A stretch of 64,000 nt of DNA from Ichthyophis bannanicus. Lineage: Eukaryota > Chordata > Amphibia > Gymnophiona > Ichthyophiidae. Below are positions 8,961-20,329 of this stretch, piece after piece. The stretch is from positions 3,348,001 through 3,412,000 of the forward strand of contig JAWIIG010000037.1 of NCBI GenBank assembly GCA_033557465.1, written 5' to 3'. How positions within the stretch are numbered: the first letter of the stretch is position 1; every line of letters begins with the position of its first letter. The notes beneath the pieces were generated by a model, which was not told the DNA's origin, made no database searches, and saw nothing but the letters and a program-made list of their open reading frames with translations. Both the position numbers and the translations under genes were made by a program.

Positions 8961-11469
8961 ACATGTTGGTATGTTTTACCTACTTAGACCCAGTGCCACC
9001 ATTGGGCAAACTAGGTGGTTGCCTAGAGCATCAATGGTCCAAGGGCGGCCCAATGCCATTGCTGCAATCCCTCTCTGGGATCTGTAGTGGCAACAATGCC
9101 TTTAAACAATACCACAGTGCTCATCAAAACCTCCAGCACCACGGTTGTTTCTCCATTTCCCCGATGCAGATTTTCTGTTTGCATGTGAGTAGAAGAGGCT
9201 TGATCACTTCTGTCCCCATGCAAAAGAAAGTAGAATCAGAGGGGGTGAAAGCAGGAATAGCACCACAATGCTGGATGTTATAGTAAGTTCTGTGGTGACA
9301 TTTTAAAGGTATTGCTGCTGCTGCATGTCCTGGAGAAGGGTGGCAGCAGTTGCAACGAGGGCAAGAAGCATCATATTCTTGCACTGGCCCTGCAGCTCTA
9401 TCAATAACCGAGTGGTAATTTAATTTGCATTGGTGCCTGGAACATGCACTTCTTGCCTCCATTTTGACCCTCTGCTGTCTCATAGTTCAATATGTGGCTG
9501 TTGCACGCCATCTGAACTCAAGGTACCAGATGCCTTGGGTAAGGGAGCCACTGCACCCTGTGCTTTCAAGACATCTGGTACTTGTATGTCTGGGAAGGTG
9601 GTGCAAGCCATATCTATGGTGCATTTTGGCACCCACCATTAATACCCTATTCTCACACACAGTTATGCCTTACATATGTGGTTGGATACAGACAATTACA
9701 TATGCACAGTGCTCCTGTGCCCTTTTTCTTGGGATCAATATCCACCACGTATGTGCACAGTGACCTGGCTAGTTCCCCTACACTGTTTTTCTCTGTCATT
9801 GTGACTTATCCTGGGGGGGGGGAGTCTCAGGCCCTTGCTAGTGGGCCTTCCTAACTGCCCCTCCATGTGATATATACAGTAACAATGCACTGTTGGGTGC
9901 ACTTTTGGCCTCTCCTTCACATTTGCCAACAGCTCTGCATGGCTCTCTGTTGAGTGCATCTAATGCTCCAGTTTGATGCTCCATGTTGTGGATGCATTGT
10001 GTTGGCATGCATCTCATGGCCTTGCACATTGCATATGGGGATCCATTGGACCTCTTCCTATGTGTAGCATGTATGCCACATGTGCCAATATTTACCTTCC
10101 TGCTGCTGGATACATCCAGAGGTGATTTAAGTGGAAAGCACATGCTTTGAGATCCACTCATTTCATCAGTTATCCCCTACCACCCTCCCAATTTATCTCC
10201 CTCTTGAGATCCTATGGTGACAGGCCTTTGTATAGAGGGTCTGCCCTGTTCTGGTGTGTGGGAACTGTGATAAGTGGGCAATACGGATGCCATGATAATG
10301 CTCACATTAGACATCTGCAGTTACTCATTTGAGATGTCCTGGTGCCCAGCACAACCTGTGTGCCTATTTGTTTGCAGTCATTTGTGTTGTGTGATATCTG
10401 GGCCTGGTATGGATGGCTTCATTCTGATATGGCTGTGTCCTCAACTGCAGGGTGAAGTTTTGCCAGGCTAGAAGCATGCCTGCAGGCATGCCTTGCTACT
10501 GTACCCATGGTTCATGGAATTCATATCATCTCCATATGCTACCACCTGTGTGTCCATGAGCCCTTGCCATGTGCCAGTCCTGTCCAGCTCCTTCAATGAT
10601 TAGCAGATCCTGTTATGGGATGGGCTAAGCCAGCAGGGGTCATGTGTGTGTGTATATATGGGGTTGCAGGAGGGGACTTCTCTTTTGGCAGGCACCAAAT
10701 TTGCTCATGGCAGAGCTCTGATATTTTGGGCAGGGAGGTTGGGGGGCCCTGGGCAAATCATCTGCCTTGAACCCCTTTCCCAAAGAATGTTATGGTTCCA
10801 AAAAGTTGAGGAAAAGGTGCCCCTGGCATTCTAGACACAATCAGGGCAAAAAACAATAGGCATGGGAAAAAAACTGGGGTTCACAGAATGCAACAAGCCT
10901 TGTGGCTAAACACTGAAATGGCAGTTTAAAAAAGACCGTGAAAAAAAAGTGCAGATAAAAGAGGCTAATGCAAGGATAGAATTGCTAAGGGGGAGCGAGG
11001 ACTGCGAATTGCTGGGCTAACCATGGAAACTGGAGCAGAGAGGCCCAGGATGCCATGCAGGTGTGGGTGGTCCAGCTGCCAATGAAAATCTTTTTTGGAG
11101 CTACTTTATTTGAATGAGCAAGAAAGCAAAAAGAAAAACAGCCCATTGAAATCAATGTGAGTAGAAAAAAAAAAGAAAAAGTAAAGGGAAGAAAATAAAA
11201 GGTATGCAGATCAGGGACAGCAAGAGGGAGGAGGAGCCTGGGTATGATTTTCTGATCCCCCACAGAGGCTTTGGGAATCCTCCTATTCTTCCAGCCCACC
11301 AGGGACTGGGAACTCATGGGGGTAGTGCTTGACGTGGGACTGCTGTTGACTCCAGGAGGCAGGGACCTGCCAGATTCAGTCATGGTGATCACAATGCCAA
11401 GGTGTAAGCTGGGAGAATTGGACCTGTCTGCTCTGCTGTGCTGGTCTGTGTGCCTTGCTGGTCTGTGTG
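8961..11469. other. Unassigned stretch
   Basis: I recognise no gene in this 2.5-kb stretch. Short frames occur on both strands without recognisable domains. At about 8988 a segment beginning CAGTGCCACC, with GGTGGTTGCCTA downstream, resembles the hAT-type ends elsewhere in the window, but no partner end was found. A G run lies at 9812-9820. Confidence 0.5.
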
Positions 11470-11725
11470 CCTTGTGTCTGATGATCTTAAAGTAGCTAAA
11501 CAGGTAGAAAAGGCAACAACAAAAGCTAGGAGGAAGCTTGGGTGCATAGAGAGAGGAATGGCCAGCGTGAAAAAGGAGGTGATAGTGCCTCTGTATAAGT
11601 CTTTGGTGTTACCTCGTTTGGAGTATTGTGTGCAATTCTGGAGACCGCATCTTCAAAAGGATATAAACAGGTTGAAGTTGGTACAGAGGGTGGCTACTAA
11701 AATGGTTAGTGATCTTCATTATAAA
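11470..11725 (+). pseudogene. CR1 ORF2 fragment (RT C-terminal region)
   Basis: The translation contains AKQVEKAT, then KLGCIERG, then [21 protein letters not shown], which match the post-catalytic region of the CR1 reverse transcriptase. It parallels 62555-62785 closely. It ends abruptly where a hAT-like element starts, in the middle of the sequence that continues normally at 62785. Confidence 0.85.
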
Positions 11726-12039
11726 CAGGGGTGGTTCTACCATTAGGCCAACTGAAGTGGTGGCCTCAGGCGGCAGTTTTTAGCGGGCGGCACTGATTTG
11801 CCGCTCCATAGAAACTGCCTATGGTAGAACTGCTGACACCATCCAGCCAGATTTATCTCAAACGAAAGCAGCCGCGAGAATATTTCTCCATTCCCGCTGC
11901 TCTGCTTTCAAACTGCTGGGTTGCGTGAAGCTGTCGGGGTTGTGGGGGTCTGAGGTCATTGCTTCCGACGCCCTTCCGCTTCTGCTGCGGAAGCGATGAC
12001 TTTGGGCCCCCCACCCCGCCGGCTCCAGGACACAACCCA

Positions 12040-12425
12040 GCCTGGAAGGGAGCAGACAAAGGGGAGGGGGGCCGGGAAGGGAGCAGACAAAGGGGGGGGG
12101 CCTGGAAGGGAGCAGACAAGGGAGCCTGGCATTGAGCAGAAAAGGGGGATCCTGGAAGGGAGCCGACAAGGGGGGCCAGGAAGGGAGCAGACAAGGGGGG
12201 GCCTGGAAAGCAGCAGACATGGGGGGAGCTGGAAGGGAGCAGACAAGGGGGCCTGGGGGGGGAGCAGATGGTGGGGGGGGGAGGGAGCTGGAAGGAAGCA
12301 GACATGGGGAGGGGAGCAGACAGGGGGAGCTGGAAGGGAGCTGACACCCAGGGATGGCACTGGAAGGTGGATGGACAGGGGAGAAGGGGAGCTGGAAGGG
12401 AGCTGACATGGGAGGGGACACTGGG
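12040..12425 (+). repeat. G-rich minisatellite
   Basis: Degenerate copies of a roughly 20-30-bp unit built on GGAAGGGAGCAGACA plus a G run are repeated more than ten times. The long open frames on both strands here are by-products of the repeat. The G runs could form quadruplexes. Confidence 0.85.
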
Positions 12426-13555
12426 ACTGGTGGCGGTGCAGGGAAGGCAAGGGGGTTGGTACTGGGAGGAGAGGCTATAAAGGGGGCTGATACTAGAGAG
12501 AGTTACTGGGACTGAAAAAAGGCTGATGGAAGAAAATGAAGAAAGCAAAAGGAGAGACAAGAAATGGCAGATGGACTATAGACCATAGAAAGAGCTAAGA
12601 GAAGACAGAGGAAAACGGAAACCTCGGATCGGGACCAGCATGATCAAAAATCATCAGACAATAAAGGTAGAAAAAATAATTTTATTTTCAATTTAGTGAT
12701 TGGACTTTGTGCTATCTATATTTCATACAGTATTGGGAACTGCATCTCTTATCTGGTGTGGCACCGCATGCGGAGTCTGGCTTCTTGGGGTTTCATTTTA
12801 ATTTTTGTCTACATATTTTTATTTTTGCTTTAGGTTGTGATCACTTATTCTGTACTTGGTGAAGGTCTGTGTTCTGAGTGTGCGACCAAGGCCAGGTATT
12901 CTGTTAACATGGAGTTTGACGTAGAGATCTGTACTATAGTAATTTGACTTGTTCAGCTTTTCAAATAGGTGTATGGATGTTTTGGTGCCCATTGCAGTGT
13001 TTATAGTGCTGCTTTTTTCTTGGTAGGCCCCTTATTGTATGAGTTTTGGAAGTGTATGCTGGTATTGTATGGTAGATTTGGCCTTGCAGATCTTAGTGAC
13101 TTTAGTAGGGTTTAATATTAGTTCCCAATATGCCTGGTACTGGAGAATGTTTGTTGTTGGTGAGATGACCAGAATCTGATTTTTTTTTTAATATATTGAG
13201 TTCTGTGGGTGAATGTCCTACCTCTGCTCTGCACCCATTGTTGAGGAGGGGGTTCTGTTAATGCAAAAGGTATGTTCAAAAAGAAAAAGCAAGCACCATA
13301 ACGCAGTTTATAACAAAATACAAATGAATTATAATTTGGAGTTATAAACTGCTGTGGTTCTCGCTCTTTCTTTTAGTTCCTTGGTGTGTGAACATCTTGC
13401 ATTTGCTCCACATTATCTAATTGACTTTTTGATTTGGTTCAGTCCCTGACTGGAGTTTTGGTTTAGTCCCTGACTGGAGTTTTGAGAAAGGGCCCTTTGG
13501 CATTGCCCTTAGGTGCGGGCCCGCCAGGCGCGGGCATGCCTGCCGGCTCCAGTGG

Positions 13556-13975
13556 TATGCCCCGATTGGGCCTTGATGGGGGGAGCGGGAGGGGCAAGTA
13601 GCACCCGCTTCCTCCCCCGATGTCTGATCGGCGGCATGGTGTGCATCCAAGAGGCAGTTTCCTGCTGTCTCCAGTAATTTAAACAGCTCCCTGGTGTGCA
13701 CCGATTGGGCCTTGGGGGGGGGAGTGGGAGGGGCGAGCAGCTCCCGCTTCCTCCCCCGACGTCCGATCGGTGGCATGGTGTGGGTCCAAGAGGCAGTTTC
13801 CTGCTGCCTCCAGTCATTTAAACAGCTGCCTGGTGTGCCCCGATTGGGCCTTGGTGGGGGGAGCGGGAGGGGCAAGCAGCTCCTGCTTCCTCCCCCGACG
13901 TCCGATCGGTGGCATGGTGTGGGTCCAAGAGGCAGTTTCCTGCCGGCTCCAGTCATTTAAACAGCTGCCAAGATA
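13556..13975 (+). repeat. Three tandem copies of an about 139-bp unit
   Basis: The marker CGATTGGGCC recurs at 13563, 13701 and 13841, giving spacings of 138 and 140 bp. Each unit runs on through a GGGAGGGGC segment, a CGATCGG segment and AGGCAGTTTCCTG. The minus-strand frame at 13417-13956 is a translation of this repeat, not a gene. Confidence 0.88.
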
Positions 13976-13979
13976 GAAA

Positions 13980-14225
13980 TAAATCATGGTTATCTTAAAA
14001 AGGTTTGAGGTATCTAATTGTTTTGATTTTATAATAGATGTTTTTTGTAAGGTTCCTTATATGTGTTTTAAAAGTGAGGCCATGATCAATCATGACTCCA
14101 AGGTATCTTATGTTCTTCTTCACTTGGATGTGGATTTTGTTTATAGTTAAAGAATTTGATATTTTAAAATTATTGTCTTTGGCGATGAACATTGCTTCAG
14201 TTTTTTTGAAATTTACGGTCAAACT
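13980..14225 (-). pseudogene. L2 LINE RT fragment, downstream half
   Basis: The minus-strand translation contains FKKTEAMFIAKD, then IRYLGVMIDHGL and FKTHIRNLTK, which is the L2 reverse-transcriptase thumb region. It continues 17345-17090 after removal of the element at 14226-17089; the codons join in frame. Confidence 0.85.
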
Positions 14226-17089
14226 GGGCCCGATATTGAACAAGGCAGCGATGCAGGACCTACCACCTAAATATACCTGCTCAGTAAAAGACCGAAGCGT
14301 CAGTCAGGTGGCTCCTACACATGCAAGTTATGAAATTGAGTGCTCAAACAAGCATAGCGGCAGGCATGTAACGTGCCATAAGCGGGCAGGCATCAGGAGA
14401 GGATTTTGAACTACCCATGTACTAAAGACCCAAAGCGATCTCTGGGCAAGTGAGCGCATAGGGAGCTCACCTGCCCGGGGATACTCCATGTAGGAAACTC
14501 CCGGAGTATCCATGTCGCAGTCAGCACCGACAAGCAGGTTCCGGCAGCTGCCTGTGCAGGAATCCCTCTCTGGCTGGGCTGACAATTTTGCATGGCATCC
14601 AGGAGGACCGCAAATTTCAGCCCTGATGAGGCAGAGGCCCTGGTGCGAGCAGTACTGCAATACGAGGGGGTTCTCTACCCAACCTGAAGCTATCCATGAC
14701 CATCTGGAGTGGCTATCCAGCTGTGCCTGTGCAGGGAGCATGGTAGGGGGTGGGGCAGGGTAGCAGGCCATGGCAAACACACTGACAGAGGCACAGATGT
14801 GCGTCTGCACATGCAAACAGGGACTGGGGACAGTTCACAAGCTGGAGGCAGCAACAATGTGAACTGGATGGGAGACAGCCAGGATCAGTACCACACAGAG
14901 TACAACACTGCCAGCCCTAGCTGGCCCAAGCCTGCCCTGACACAGCTTGTGGGTAAGCTGGAGCACTCCTTGTTGGGGGATGGCACCAAATGCAACCTGC
15001 AAAGAAAAGCCCACACCACCGGGAGACAGCAGATCTGGAGGATCTGGGGGAGATGGCCCTGTGCATGGAGGGCTGTGAGGGGGGTGTGCAACTACAGCGG
15101 ACACATTCACAAGACACCACACACTGTGGATGCACAGCAGCCACAGCACATCACAGACAAAACAGACGAACAGGTGGCGACATGGTGATGGCATTGGACA
15201 GAGCAGATGTGCAAGGCCGGCATGCCCAATCCAAGGATCCAAGCATGTAAGTGTGTGGTCTGTGTAGTGCCAGATGTCCAGTGTGCCACCACCAGAACAA
15301 AAGCTGGTCCAAGCACTGTCACCAGCAATGTACCATGCCACCCAGGCCAGATAATGGTGCCACAGGTGGGAGTATGGAAAGAGGATGGGGGGATGAAGAC
15401 ATTGGCAGAACATGGGAGCCAACATCGCAATGGGGGGGGGGGGGATATGAGGCTGACCTGGGGATGGAGGGGGTGTATAGAGCTTGTGGCCTTGGACAGG
15501 TGGCTGTGATATGTGTGTAACCAGGGGCAGAAGCTGGCGGTGTCCTAGTGGACATGCCATACAGGGGATACACAGGCACATGGCCTTGCAGCCTGGATGG
15601 GCAGCCCACTATGCACAAGCAGGATACATGAATGCACAACAGGTGACCTGGGAATGTACTACCTACCCAATATGGACCTCAACCTCATGTTCATGCACCC
15701 TGGAGACCCTGAAGTGCTGCTTCTGGACGATGTGCTGCCAGCATCCATGCCTCATGCAGCGCCTCTGAGACCAGTTGGCAGCAGATGCAGGTCAGTGAGA
15801 CACACAGCAGACTTCAGTAGCCACAGTGAACACCAGTCATTGCAGATCGTGAAGTGCAGGCAGACCGGCTGGTGGGGGACTATCCATAGTGTAGGACAGA
15901 GCATCCATGAAGTAGGACCAAACACCTATCCTGAAGTAACACTCCAACGCGTCTTATCTTCCTTCTCCCTCAGGGGGTTAGGCCTCAAACCAAGTAAAAT
16001 TATGTATGTCCTGTCATCCCCTGCACCTGTTGAATGTAGACCCACAATTTATGTTGCTAACCACTTTGATTGAAGGATAAGGTGGTATAAAAAACTGGTT
16101 AAATAAATAAAAATATAAATAAGGGTGACGTTGCTACAAGAAAGGTGTTTGGTCCTACTGCCATCACCTCCCTGCTGTGATGTGCACGTGACTCCCTGAG
16201 AGAGTCTCTGCCTGTCATGTAGGATACAGTGTAGGATAGGACAGCACAGGGTGGTGCACAGACACACCACAGCACACCAATGTATGCGGTGCACCGGCAG
16301 GCCACATCTGCACCCTGATGGACAGTGCCATATCTTGGACCAGCTGTGCAGGAGTGCACACAATAAGCAGTGAGTCCTTGAAGAGTCATTTTTTTAAGGA
16401 GAAAGAAATATTTTTGTTGGGTTTGCTGATGGCTGATGAATTTTAAGAGTGCTAAGATAAGTAGTAAAAATACTCCATGCATTACTGTGGTGTGAATGCT
16501 ACAACAGAGCTTCTATTTGGTTGCAGGGCTAATGGAAGAGAAGTTGCTATGTGTACTAATTGTGGAAGTTGCCGTGTGTACTGATGAAAGTTGCCGTGTG
16601 TACTAATTGTGGAGTAATGGAGATACATCGTCTAATTAGATATTAGGAGATTGATTTTAGGAAATATTAATAGATATAATATAAATAAATAAGAATCTTG
16701 AAAAGTACTTTTTTAGATTGTGATAATTTGGATGAGATTGGAATAAAAGAGGAGGTTGGAGACCGGTGATGTGAGTATCTCGCTATTCCCTATGGTGACT
16801 AGTATCGCCACATGAAAGGTTTATAGCCATCCTGAGGCTTCTCTCCTCATAAGGGAATTTACTGTGCATTTCGTTATAGGAGAATGTTTAGCCACTTTTG
16901 GATTTGTATATTTTTTTCAGGTGGAGAGTTTGTTGAGGGAGGAATCTACGGTGCATTGTGTTTGTTTGTTGGATTTTTGAAACAAGCCATCTTGTTGAAT
17001 ATTTAGTGTACACGGTTATGGCATCCTTCCATGGGTAAGTCCCTCATTTCAGCGTCCAGCGCATGCATAGCTTTTCGAATATCGGGCCT
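14226..17089. mobile_element. 2.86-kb TIR element, probably non-autonomous Harbinger
   Basis: It starts GGGCCCGATATT and ends AATATCGGGCCT, a 12-bp terminal inverted repeat with one mismatch. The flanks carry a 3-bp duplication ACT (14223-14225 and 17090-17092). Removing the element and one ACT restores a continuous L2 reading frame, which fixes the boundaries. A 3-bp duplication and GGGCC ends suggest PIF/Harbinger. I see no transposase inside; the frames at 14709-15639 look like chance frames in CA/TG-rich sequence. Confidence 0.8.
16030..16124 (+). repeat. SINE 3' tail fragment
   Basis: The segment with ACCACTTTGATTGAAGGATAA and a TAAATAAATAAA tail matches the 3' ends of the SINEs at 47619 and 60974. 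The tRNA-like head is missing. Confidence 0.75.
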
Positions 17090-17345
17090 ACTATGTTTTC
17101 CAAGCCATTCATTAAATAGGGATAAGGAACTTATTATGGGTGTGATACCTAGACTGGCTGTGTTAATAGGCATATAAATCATAACATCATCGATGTAAAT
17201 GTGATAAAGGATGTTTGTTGCTTTCATGATGGAGCAAAGTAGCTGGAGGAAAATGTTGAAACATAGTGGCGAAAGAATGGAACATTGTGGTACTCCTTGA
17301 GACTGAGATGTCAGGGATGTTTTTGATTTGGTCTGATTTTAGAAA
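17090..17345 (-). pseudogene. L2 LINE RT fragment, upstream half
   Basis: The minus strand encodes an RT segment with a YIDDV box in LYHIYIDDVMIYMP, corresponding to the (Y/F)xDD active site, preceded by a degraded GVPQ-like segment. It ends at FNEWLGKHS, exactly where the TIR element is inserted, and resumes at 14225. Confidence 0.85.
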
Positions 17346-17365
17346 CATGGAAATTCTTAAATAGG

Positions 17366-19181
17366 ATGACAGAAGAAAAAGCCCGCCCAGGCACAACGGA
17401 GGATGCAGCAGGCAGTGCATATCCATCAGCAGACAGTGCATATCCATCAGCATCCCAGCAGCTGAAATGCAGGTATCATGCAATACATGTACACAGGCCC
17501 TGGGTACACTACTTTCAACTGACAGCGGAGGAGGTCTACCAGAGATACAGACTAGATGGGGCAATTATAACTGAGTTGTGCAGCTTACTCAGTGTTGACC
17601 TGGAGCCCTCCACTTCCAGAAGCAAGGCCCTGCCAGTGGCTATGATGGTGACCACTACCCTGGGATATCTGGCAACTGGCAGCTTCCAGCATGTGATAGG
17701 TGCGACTGTTGGAATCACTCAGTCTACTACCAGCCATTACAAAAGTGCCTACCCCAAGGCCCTGCTGCAGAGAATGCGCTGCTTCATAGCCTTTTCCTGG
17801 ACATAGCAGATGCGGCAAGAGACCATGCAAGCATTCTACAATGTTGCTGGATTCCCATCAGTGCTTGGAAGTATAGACTGCACCCACATTGCACTGCGGG
17901 CCACAGGCTGGAGCAGAGGGCCTACTGGAACAGGCATGGTTACACGTCGATGAAAATGCAGGTTGTTATGGATGCCAACATGACCTTCACTAATGTGTGT
18001 GCCCACTACCCAGGGTCCTGCCACAGTGCATTTGTCCTTGCCCAGTCCAACCTGGGAGAGCAGCAGCAGCCGGGGGTCAGCTCAGAGATGTGTGTCTGCT
18101 AAGTAAGTACTCATATATCTGAGCCCCAGGACAAGCCCAGAACAAATGGTCGCTGTAGTATGATGCTATGTGTAATGCAAACAGGTGGGGATATATGTGT
18201 TATGTACATATTGCAATGCATGATGACCACTGTGTGCATATGTGCTGCTGTTCCGCAGATTCATTCACATAGCAGGCCATGTCTCACATCATGGAGACAA
18301 CCAAGGGAAGCCCCATGGCCACGAGCAGACAGCACACACTAACATTTGGCATGTTAGTGTGTGCTGCATGTTAGTGTGTGCTGTCTGCTCTTGGCCATGG
18401 GGCTTCCCTTGGTTGTCTCCATGATGTGAGACATGGCCTGCTATGTGCATGAATCTGTAGTGCAGCCACATGGCAGCATGTAGTGCAGCCACATGGCAGC
18501 AGCCCATGTAGGGCACATCCATGTCTGCCCCCATCCCAGCTAGCAGACCCCCCCTCAACCACATCTCTGTGCCATGCCCCTACCCCCCCTTCCAACAGGC
18601 TAGCCCATGTCACCATCCCCCATTGCCCTGACCCAAATTCCTGACTGCTGTACAAGCCATACGTTGTTGTCCTCTCACTGCCACAGTGTCTCTGAATCTA
18701 ACATATTGCATCCCACTTGCTAGTAGATGTTGTTTTGTATGCAGTCCATAACAGCCCATAGACCATAATCAACACCTGTCCCATGCGTATGTGCACATCT
18801 CACATTGCCCCCACAGGCGACCGTGGGCATCCCCTGAGGATCTGGCTGCTGACCCCTGTGCACCATCTCATGAGCCGGCAGGAGGAGCAGTACAATGCAG
18901 TCCATCAGCATACCTGCATGATTGTGGAGTGAGCAATAGGACTGCTGAAGAGCCTCTTCCTGTGCTTTAATAGGAAAACCTCTACAGCCCTGAGCATGTA
19001 TGCCAGATATTTGTATCATGCTGTATACTCCACAATCTTGCATGGGATGCGGGGATTGCCCGACCCAAGGCCCACGCCTGTGGAGGAGTGGGAGACCGCA
19101 GAGGCAGCATATGGTGATATTGCAGAGGCTGGAAGACAGCAGCAGGCCCGTGCACTGGCTCACCATGCGCAGCTTATATGA
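17366..19181 (+). pseudogene. PIF/Harbinger-type transposase, broken, with candidate intron
   Basis: The first frame (17366-17806) contains SRSKALPVAMMVTTTLGYLA and a GITQST segment, typical of Harbinger (HARBI1-like) transposases. After a TAG at 17804-17806 the same frame continues to GSIDCTHIAL, which holds the first catalytic Asp. A frameshift near 17905 leads to YTSMKMQVVMDANM with the second Asp. Coding sequence resumes at about 18817 with GHPLRIWLLTP and MIVE, the likely third acidic residue, then a TGA and LLKSLF, ending at 19181. A GTAAGT at 18103 and a CCACAG at 18816 suggest an intron of about 0.7 kb. The family cuts at 3-bp targets as a DDE enzyme. This copy is dead. Confidence 0.82.
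18257..18456. repeat. 89-bp perfect-type palindrome with 22-nt loop
   Basis: Arms 18257-18345 and 18368-18456 are inverted copies with only about two mismatches. The structure lies inside the candidate intron of the Harbinger transposase. A 23-bp direct duplication (TGTAGTGCAGCC...) follows at 18457-18502. Confidence 0.88.
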
Positions 19182-19893
19182 GACAATTTCTGAAGTGTGT
19201 GTCCCACATTATCACCAGGATAGGATACACACATTCCCCAATAAAGTGCCTGCAATGACGCTACATGTGCAGAGTGTTTATTTCTGTCCACATGTGTCCC
19301 CTGTCTCCGGGCTTGCAGCCAGCCATTGGCGCTTGCTAACACATGAACTGCGACAAAGTGGAGCAATGTCTGATGATATGCACAGCAAGGCAGGCCACTG
19401 TACATGGTTCAGGACTACCTGGTGGCTGTGCTGGTGCACTGTCAACCCCAGCACCTACTCCCTGGATCCACAGGGGGCCCAACAAATTGCACAGGAAACC
19501 AGCAATACTTGCCTGGTATGCCGCCATCTCCCTCATCTGATGCAGGTGTCCATCACGATGGCACTCCACTCGCAGTCAGTGTTCCTGCCACGACTCAAAC
19601 TCAGCCTCCCTCGCCTGTGTGGCTGCCTGCAGGTCCTGCTGGATACCGTGAAGCTTGGCCAGTATGCCCTCGATGCTGGTCACCAGGCATACACTCTCCT
19701 GCAGTAGCTCCTGGTGGCAGTTAGTTAGGTCAGCCTATGTGGTGCCACCGAGCCCACAACGAAACTGGCAGGGGGCTCCTGAGTTCGCATCCCCCAAGGA
19801 CCGACAGACAGACAGGCAGGCACTTGGTGGAAGGAACCATAGTGGGGACACATACTTGGCCATCATGGTGCCACCCAGGCCATTGGGCAACCA

Positions 19894-20307
19894 CTACTCA
19901 CCCTCTTGTGTCCCTGGGGTGGTGCTGTCAAAGCCCGCAACCCCTAAGACTGAGATTTCCTCCACAAACTGCAGCACCTGTTCCTCCAGAGGGGTGAGTC
20001 TATGCTGCTGCACAGGTGGCAGCCTGCTGTTGCTGGCCCTTTTCTCCTTTGCAGCTTGACATACTACCCACAACTTCTTCTTAATATCCTCTACATCCCT
20101 GTTGTGGTGGTGGACGACATTAATTCTCCTGACGATGTCACGCCTTGCTGACAGCTGTGAGCTGGCATCCTCTGCCACGAAGAGGGCAGCATGCTGCGCA
20201 TGATGAGCTCCAGAGCCGGGTTTGCTTTGGCCCTTTTGCCGCTGTGTCTTCCATTGTGTAGCTCGGGTGCTATGGCAGTGTTTGGAGTCCAAATCCCGTT
20301 GCCCCAC
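19894..20307 (-). CDS. Harbinger Myb/SANT-like accessory protein
   Basis: This is a 137-residue frame convergent with the transposase. It is rich in basic residues and contains ARRDIVRRINVV, then DVEDIKKKLWVV and AAKEKR, a pattern of the Myb/SANT-like trihelix domain found in the second protein of PIF/Harbinger elements. That partner protein binds element DNA and helps bring the transposase to the ends. The frame appears intact, unlike the transposase. The N-terminus may extend further; assignment rests on motif pattern and on context. Confidence 0.6.
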   Translation of the reverse strand: MGQRDLDSKHCHSTRATQWKTQRQKGQSKPGSGAHHAQHAALFVAEDASSQLSARRDIVRRINVVHHHNRDVEDIKKKLWVVCQAAKEKRASNSRLPPVQQHRLTPLEEQVLQFVEEISVLGVAGFDSTTPGTQEGE

Positions 20308-20329
20308 CTTAAGGAGAGGAATATAATTA

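Larger units (their letters stand above)
11726..13975 (+). mobile_element. hAT-like non-autonomous element, copy A (right end lost)
   Basis: It starts with CAGGGGTGGTTC directly after a break in the CR1 fragment and shares a GCCTCAGGCGGC segment and a long AT-rich interior (about 12660-13480) with copy B at 54742. No transposase is visible. The opposite terminus is missing: sequence from 13980 is L2. Internal stretches are expanded into a minisatellite and a tandem repeat. Confidence 0.6.

Noticed and set aside
11853..12560. Long Pro/Ser-rich minus-strand frames and Gly-rich plus-strand frames.
   Set aside because: They are translations of the G-rich minisatellite in all phases; repeats without stops give open frames in many phases.
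13417..13956. A 179-codon minus-strand frame with internal repeats.
   Set aside because: It translates the three tandem 139-bp units and has no start context or recognised domain.
14709..15639. Transposase inside the 14226-17089 element.
   Set aside because: The frames are short, overlap on both strands and show no DDE or DNA-binding motif.
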